64,000 bases of DNA. Source: Streptomyces sp. Z26. Its GTDB lineage: Bacteria; Actinomycetota; Actinomycetes; Streptomycetales; Streptomycetaceae. This document shows positions 61,249 through 64,000 of this stretch, in pieces. The stretch is from assembly GCF_003665095.1 (NCBI RefSeq), contig NZ_RCHV01000002.1:6368501-6432500 (forward strand), written 5' to 3'. Each line of letters begins with the position of its first letter. Position 1 is the stretch's first letter. The translations under genes were made by a program, and so were the position numbers. The notes beneath the pieces were generated by a model, which was given only the letters and a program-made list of their open reading frames with translations, ran no database searches and was not told where the DNA came from.

Positions 61249-62922
61249 TCACTTCGCGGCGAGCACCGCCTGAGCGGCCGTCCGCGCGTCCTCCGCGCTG
61301 TCGGCGGCGCGGGCGGCGGCCGCCGCCCGCTCGCAGTCCGCCAGCGAGTGCGCGGCCAGAGCGGCGCGCACGTACGGGATGGAGGAGGCGCCCATCGACA
61401 GGCTGGTGACACCGAGCCCCGTCAACACGCACGCCAGCAGCGGGTCCGCCGCCGCCTCGCCGCACACGCCGCAGCTCTTGCCCTCCGCCTTCGCCGCGTC
61501 CGCCGACAGCGCCACCAGGTCCAGCAGCGCGGGCTGCCACGGGTCCTGGAGCCGGGACACGGCACCGACCTGCCGGTCGGCGGCGAAGGTGTACTGGGCG
61601 AGGTCGTTCGTCCCCAGCGACAGGAACTCGACCTCCTGGAGCACCGAACGCGCCCGCAGCGCCGCCGACGGGATCTCCACCATCGCGCCGTACTTCGCCC
61701 GCAGCCCCGCGGCCCGGCACGCGTCCGCGAACGCGCGGGCGTCCTGCCGGTCGGCCACCATCGGGGCCATGACCTCCAGGTACACCGGCAGCCCCTCCGC
61801 CGCCCTGGCGAGCGCGGCCAGCTGCGTGGCGAGCACCTCGGGGTGGTCCAGCAGCGTCCGCAGCCCACGTACGCCGAGCGCCGGGTTGGGCTCGTCCGCC
61901 GGGGTCAGGAAGTCCAGCGGCTTGTCCGCACCCGCGTCCAGCACGCGTACGACGACACGCCCCTCCGGGAACGCCTCCAGCACCTCCCGGTACGCCGCCA
62001 CCTGCTTGTCCTCCGACGGCGCCTTCGCGCTGTCGTCCAGGAACAGGAACTCCGTACGGAACAGGCCCACACCCTCCGCCCCGGCCTCCAGCGCGGCGGG
62101 CAGGTCCGAGGGACCGCCGATGTTCGCCAGCAGCGGCACCTTGTGCCCGTCCGACGTCACCCCCGGACCGGTGGACGCCGCCAGCGCCGCCCTCCGCTCG
62201 GCCGCGGCACGCTCCAGCGCGGCCCGCTGCTCGTCGTCCGGGTCCACGGTGACGTGCCCGGTGGCGCCGTCCACCGCGACGACGGTGCCCTCCGGCAGTG
62301 CCGCGCACGCCCCAGGCAGCGCGACCACGGCGGGCACACCCAGCGCACGCGCCAGGATCGCGCTGTGACTCGTCGGACCGCCCTCCTCCGTGACGAAACC
62401 GAGCACCAGGGACGGGTCCAGGAGGGCCGTGTCCGCCGGGGCCAGGTCACGCGCGATGAGCACGTACGGCTCGTCGCTGTCCGGCACGCCCGGCATCGGC
62501 ACGCCCAGCAGCCGCGCCACGATGCGGTTGCGCACGTCGTCCAGGTCCGCGACCCGGCCCGCGAGGTACTCGCCCGCGTTCGCGAGCAGCTCGCGGTACG
62601 CGGCGAACGCGTCGTACACCCCGCGCTCCGCCGTGCTCCCCGCCGTGATCCGCCGCTCCACGTCGGCCTGCAACTCGGGGTCCTGCGCCATCATCGCCTG
62701 GGCCTCCAGCACGCCCTGCGCCTCGCCCCCCGCGAGCTGGCCGCGGGCGACCAGGTCGGCGGCCACGGCGTCCACCGCCCGCCGGGCACGCTCCTGCTCC
62801 CGCTCGGCGTCCTCGGGCGCGACCTGCCCGGCGGGCGGTTCCAGCACCGCGGTGCCCATGTGCCGCGCCTCACCGATCGCGACCCCGTGACTCACACCTA
62901 CGCCTTGAAGCGTTGCGTCCAT
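61249..62922 (-). CDS. ptsI: PTS enzyme I (phosphoenolpyruvate-protein phosphotransferase)
   Basis: A 557-residue enzyme of usual length. His186 in GGPTSHSAILARA is the phosphorylated residue. The PEP-binding barrel has GVGLFRTEFLFL and EFLSLGTNDLAQYT, and the catalytic Cys is in CGVCGEAAADP. It transfers phosphate from PEP to HPr, the first step of sugar uptake through the PTS. HPr (ptsH) is not in the window. The ATG at 62922 has GGAG at 9 nt. It follows crr by 78 bp on the same strand, as in other streptomycetes. I saw no clear DasR (dre) site, which controls this operon elsewhere. Confidence 0.97.
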   Translation of the reverse strand: MDATLQGVGVSHGVAIGEARHMGTAVLEPPAGQVAPEDAEREQERARRAVDAVAADLVARGQLAGGEAQGVLEAQAMMAQDPELQADVERRITAGSTAERGVYDAFAAYRELLANAGEYLAGRVADLDDVRNRIVARLLGVPMPGVPDSDEPYVLIARDLAPADTALLDPSLVLGFVTEEGGPTSHSAILARALGVPAVVALPGACAALPEGTVVAVDGATGHVTVDPDDEQRAALERAAAERRAALAASTGPGVTSDGHKVPLLANIGGPSDLPAALEAGAEGVGLFRTEFLFLDDSAKAPSEDKQVAAYREVLEAFPEGRVVVRVLDAGADKPLDFLTPADEPNPALGVRGLRTLLDHPEVLATQLAALARAAEGLPVYLEVMAPMVADRQDARAFADACRAAGLRAKYGAMVEIPSAALRARSVLQEVEFLSLGTNDLAQYTFAADRQVGAVSRLQDPWQPALLDLVALSADAAKAEGKSCGVCGEAAADPLLACVLTGLGVTSLSMGASSIPYVRAALAAHSLADCERAAAAARAADSAEDARTAAQAVLAAK

Positions 62923-63000
62923 CTCACCCGTCTCCGGTCTGAAGCGACGGCCCGGCCGCCGCGGTTCCTGCTGTCCTCGCCCCGCGACGGGGCGCGGCGG

Positions 63001-63450
63001 TCACGCCCAGCTGAAGAGGGCCCCGCCCGCCGCGACGTCGCCGTCGTCGGCCACGTCGGTGAGCGCGTCGGCGGCGGCTTCGAGCGCCACGACGGGGGAG
63101 ATGGGGGACTTGCCCGCCTGCTCCACCGTGGCCGGGTTCCAGCGGACGACGGGGTCGCCACGCTTCACCGTGTCGCCCTTGGAGGCGAGGAGTTCGAAAC
63201 CCTCACCGTTCAGCTGCACCGTGTCGATGCCGAGGTGGGTGAGGACACCGTGCCCCTCGGCGTCGACGACGACGAACGCGTGCGGGTGGAGCGACACGAC
63301 GATGCCGTCGACCGGGGCGACCGCCTCGGTGGGCTCGCGTACGGGATCGATCGCGGTGCCGGGGCCCACCATCGCCCCCGAGAACACCGGGTCGGGGACT
63401 GCGGCGAGTCCGATGGCATGTCCGGCGAGCGGGGACGTCACGGTGGTCAT
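63001..63450 (-). CDS. crr: PTS glucose-type EIIA protein
   Basis: A 149-residue single-domain EIIA-Glc. His72 in GVLTHLGIDTVQ is the phosphorylation site, and its partner His is in VVSLHPHAFVVVD (near residue 55). It receives phosphate from HPr and passes it to sugar-specific EIIB/C permeases such as those for N-acetylglucosamine. The ATG at 63450 has GGGAGG 6 nt upstream. A -10-like TAGGCT at 63525-63520 suggests a 65-nt leader. It leads the crr-ptsI operon and diverges from the rRNA operon. Confidence 0.96.
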   Translation of the reverse strand: MTTVTSPLAGHAIGLAAVPDPVFSGAMVGPGTAIDPVREPTEAVAPVDGIVVSLHPHAFVVVDAEGHGVLTHLGIDTVQLNGEGFELLASKGDTVKRGDPVVRWNPATVEQAGKSPISPVVALEAAADALTDVADDGDVAAGGALFSWA

Positions 63451-63519
63451 GGGAAGCCTCCCAGTGGCGGGGTCCGGTCAACGGCCGTCTCTGCCTCTCC
63501 GGGACGGCGCACCGAGGGA

Positions 63520-63525
63520 AGCCTA
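63520..63525 (-). promoter_or_regulatory. -10 element of the crr-ptsI operon
   Basis: On the minus strand, TAGGCT lies about 70 bp before the crr ATG. The sequence before it (CAGATCTTCCTATGACT) is unusually AT-rich for this window. No typical -35 is visible. Confidence 0.4.
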
Positions 63526-63623
63526 AGTCATAGGAAGATCTGAAACCCCTTGGGACAGCGGGCGGAACGGCACCCTCACCGGACCCCGGGACCCACCCCC
63601 GATCCGGGCCCCACGCACCCGAT

Positions 63624-63652
63624 TTGCTGCGCCCCTGCCCGGCCTGTACTGT
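63624..63652 (+). promoter_or_regulatory. Candidate rRNA operon promoter (upstream)
   Basis: TTGCTG (63624-63629) and TACTGT (63647-63652) are 17 bp apart on the plus strand. Streptomyces rRNA operons have several tandem promoters; this would be an upstream one. Confidence 0.5.
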
Positions 63653-63774
63653 CGTACCCCTGCCCGGCGCTGAGCCGCGGGGCAGCACTCCGAAGAAACC
63701 AACTCCCGCAAAACCAACACTGGTTCGGCATGTTCGCATCCGAACGGGTGGCGGAACAGGGGAAATTGATCTGG

Positions 63775-63780
63775 TAGATT
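63775..63780 (+). promoter_or_regulatory. Candidate rRNA operon promoter (proximal -10)
   Basis: TAGATT lies just before CGGAAACGCGAAACACC, a sequence typical of Streptomyces rRNA leaders after their main promoter. A consensus -35 is not evident, which is not rare for rRNA promoters of this genus. Confidence 0.45.
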
Positions 63781-64000
63781 CGGAAACGCGAAACACCGAA
63801 GGGAACACCCGGAGGGGCCAGGGATGGTTCTGATGGAAGTGTCCGTTCTTTGAGAACTCAACAGCGTGCCAAAAGTCAACGCCAGATATGTTGATACCCC
63901 GGCCTTCCCACTGCGTGTGGGGTGGTTTGGGTTCCTTTAGAGATTGATACGCAGCGAGGATGCTGAGGTTGCCCTGGATTATTCCTTCGGGGTGCCCGGC
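63781..64000 (+). ncRNA. rRNA operon leader (precedes 16S rRNA outside the window)
   Basis: The block CTTTGAGAACTCAACAGCG and the following AACGCCAGATATGTTGATAC are hallmarks of the leader of Streptomyces rRNA operons, upstream of 16S rRNA. The mature 16S start (AGAGTTTGATCC region) is not reached before position 64000. The leader carries the boxA antitermination signal and, further on, RNase III processing arms. The long window ends inside the leader, so only the 5' part is visible. Confidence 0.85.
63846..63863 (+). promoter_or_regulatory. boxA-like antitermination signal
   Basis: TTCTTTGAGAACTCAACA resembles the actinobacterial boxA in rRNA leaders, which recruits NusB/NusE to prevent early termination. 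Position in the leader is as expected. Confidence 0.6.

Noticed and set aside
63451..63530. A DasR (dre) operator before crr
   Set aside because: Expected from other streptomycetes, but I could not find a convincing match to the TGGTCTAGACCA-type palindrome here or before ptsI.

Overview
The window is chromosomal DNA from a Streptomyces-type actinomycete. Nearly every codon ends in G or C, many starts are GTG, and the gene set is typical of the genus: a complete cvnABCD conservon, tandem family 2B encapsulin shells, a DUF6643-type protein, an NsdA-like regulator, a SpoIIE/PAS phosphatase, and a crr-ptsI pair beside an rRNA operon. About 46 protein genes are supported. No tRNA, transposon, integrase, phage gene or CRISPR array was seen. 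The right edge (about 63.8-64.0 kb) is the promoter and leader of an rRNA operon whose 16S gene lies just outside.

Layout. 0-7.8 kb: partial DUF4442 protein, MFS transporter diverging from a ROK regulator plus GNAT enzyme, F420-type oxidoreductase, RsbW-like ATP-binding protein with a Crp-like site, a Cds1-like PLP enzyme, a SRPBCC protein and a DeoR/GlpR regulator. 8-13.6 kb: a large membrane protein with a split alpha/beta-hydrolase core, a beta-helix/AAA+ fusion, and an Rv1733c-like membrane protein. 13.9-16.9 kb: two overlapping encapsulin shell genes with cNMP-binding inserts and no recognisable cargo gene beside them. 17-20.3 kb: GAF regulator, aldehyde dehydrogenase and DUF779 protein. 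20.6-25.5 kb: DUF6643-type protein, two-domain TerD protein, HpnB-like glycosyltransferase, Asp/Glu racemase, Nudix hydrolase. 25.5-27 kb: dhaK-dhaM with no dhaL. 27-36.2 kb: Ser/Thr kinase with eight exact 42-residue TPRs, FAD oxidoreductase, PaaK, phosphotransferase, NsdA-like regulator. 36.3-39.7 kb: SpoIIE phosphatase and a HEAT-like protein. 39.7-46.9 kb: a three-gene SMC-like operon resembling MksFEB/JetABC. 47.5-51.8 kb: conservon. 51.8-54.1 kb: glpF-glpK. 54.4-63.5 kb: VanX-like peptidase, GH31 glycosidase, acetoacetate-CoA ligase, a conserved hypothetical gene, ptsI and crr.

How genes work together. Glycerol enters through GlpF and is phosphorylated by GlpK. DhaK and DhaM would handle dihydroxyacetone using phosphate from EI (PtsI), but the DhaL link is absent here. 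EI and EIIA (Crr) supply general PTS components; HPr is not in the window. The conservon, SpoIIE phosphatase, RsbW-like protein, Ser/Thr kinase and NsdA-like protein form a rich signalling and developmental content.

The most unusual items are the cargo-less two-shell encapsulin operon, the SMC operon without a nuclease gene, the hydrolase split by membrane segments, dhaKM without dhaL, and a group of seven genes whose -10 element sits 6-7 nt before the start codon, implying leaderless mRNAs. Coordinates of starts were chosen by ribosome-binding sites or -10 spacing where visible; no database search was possible.
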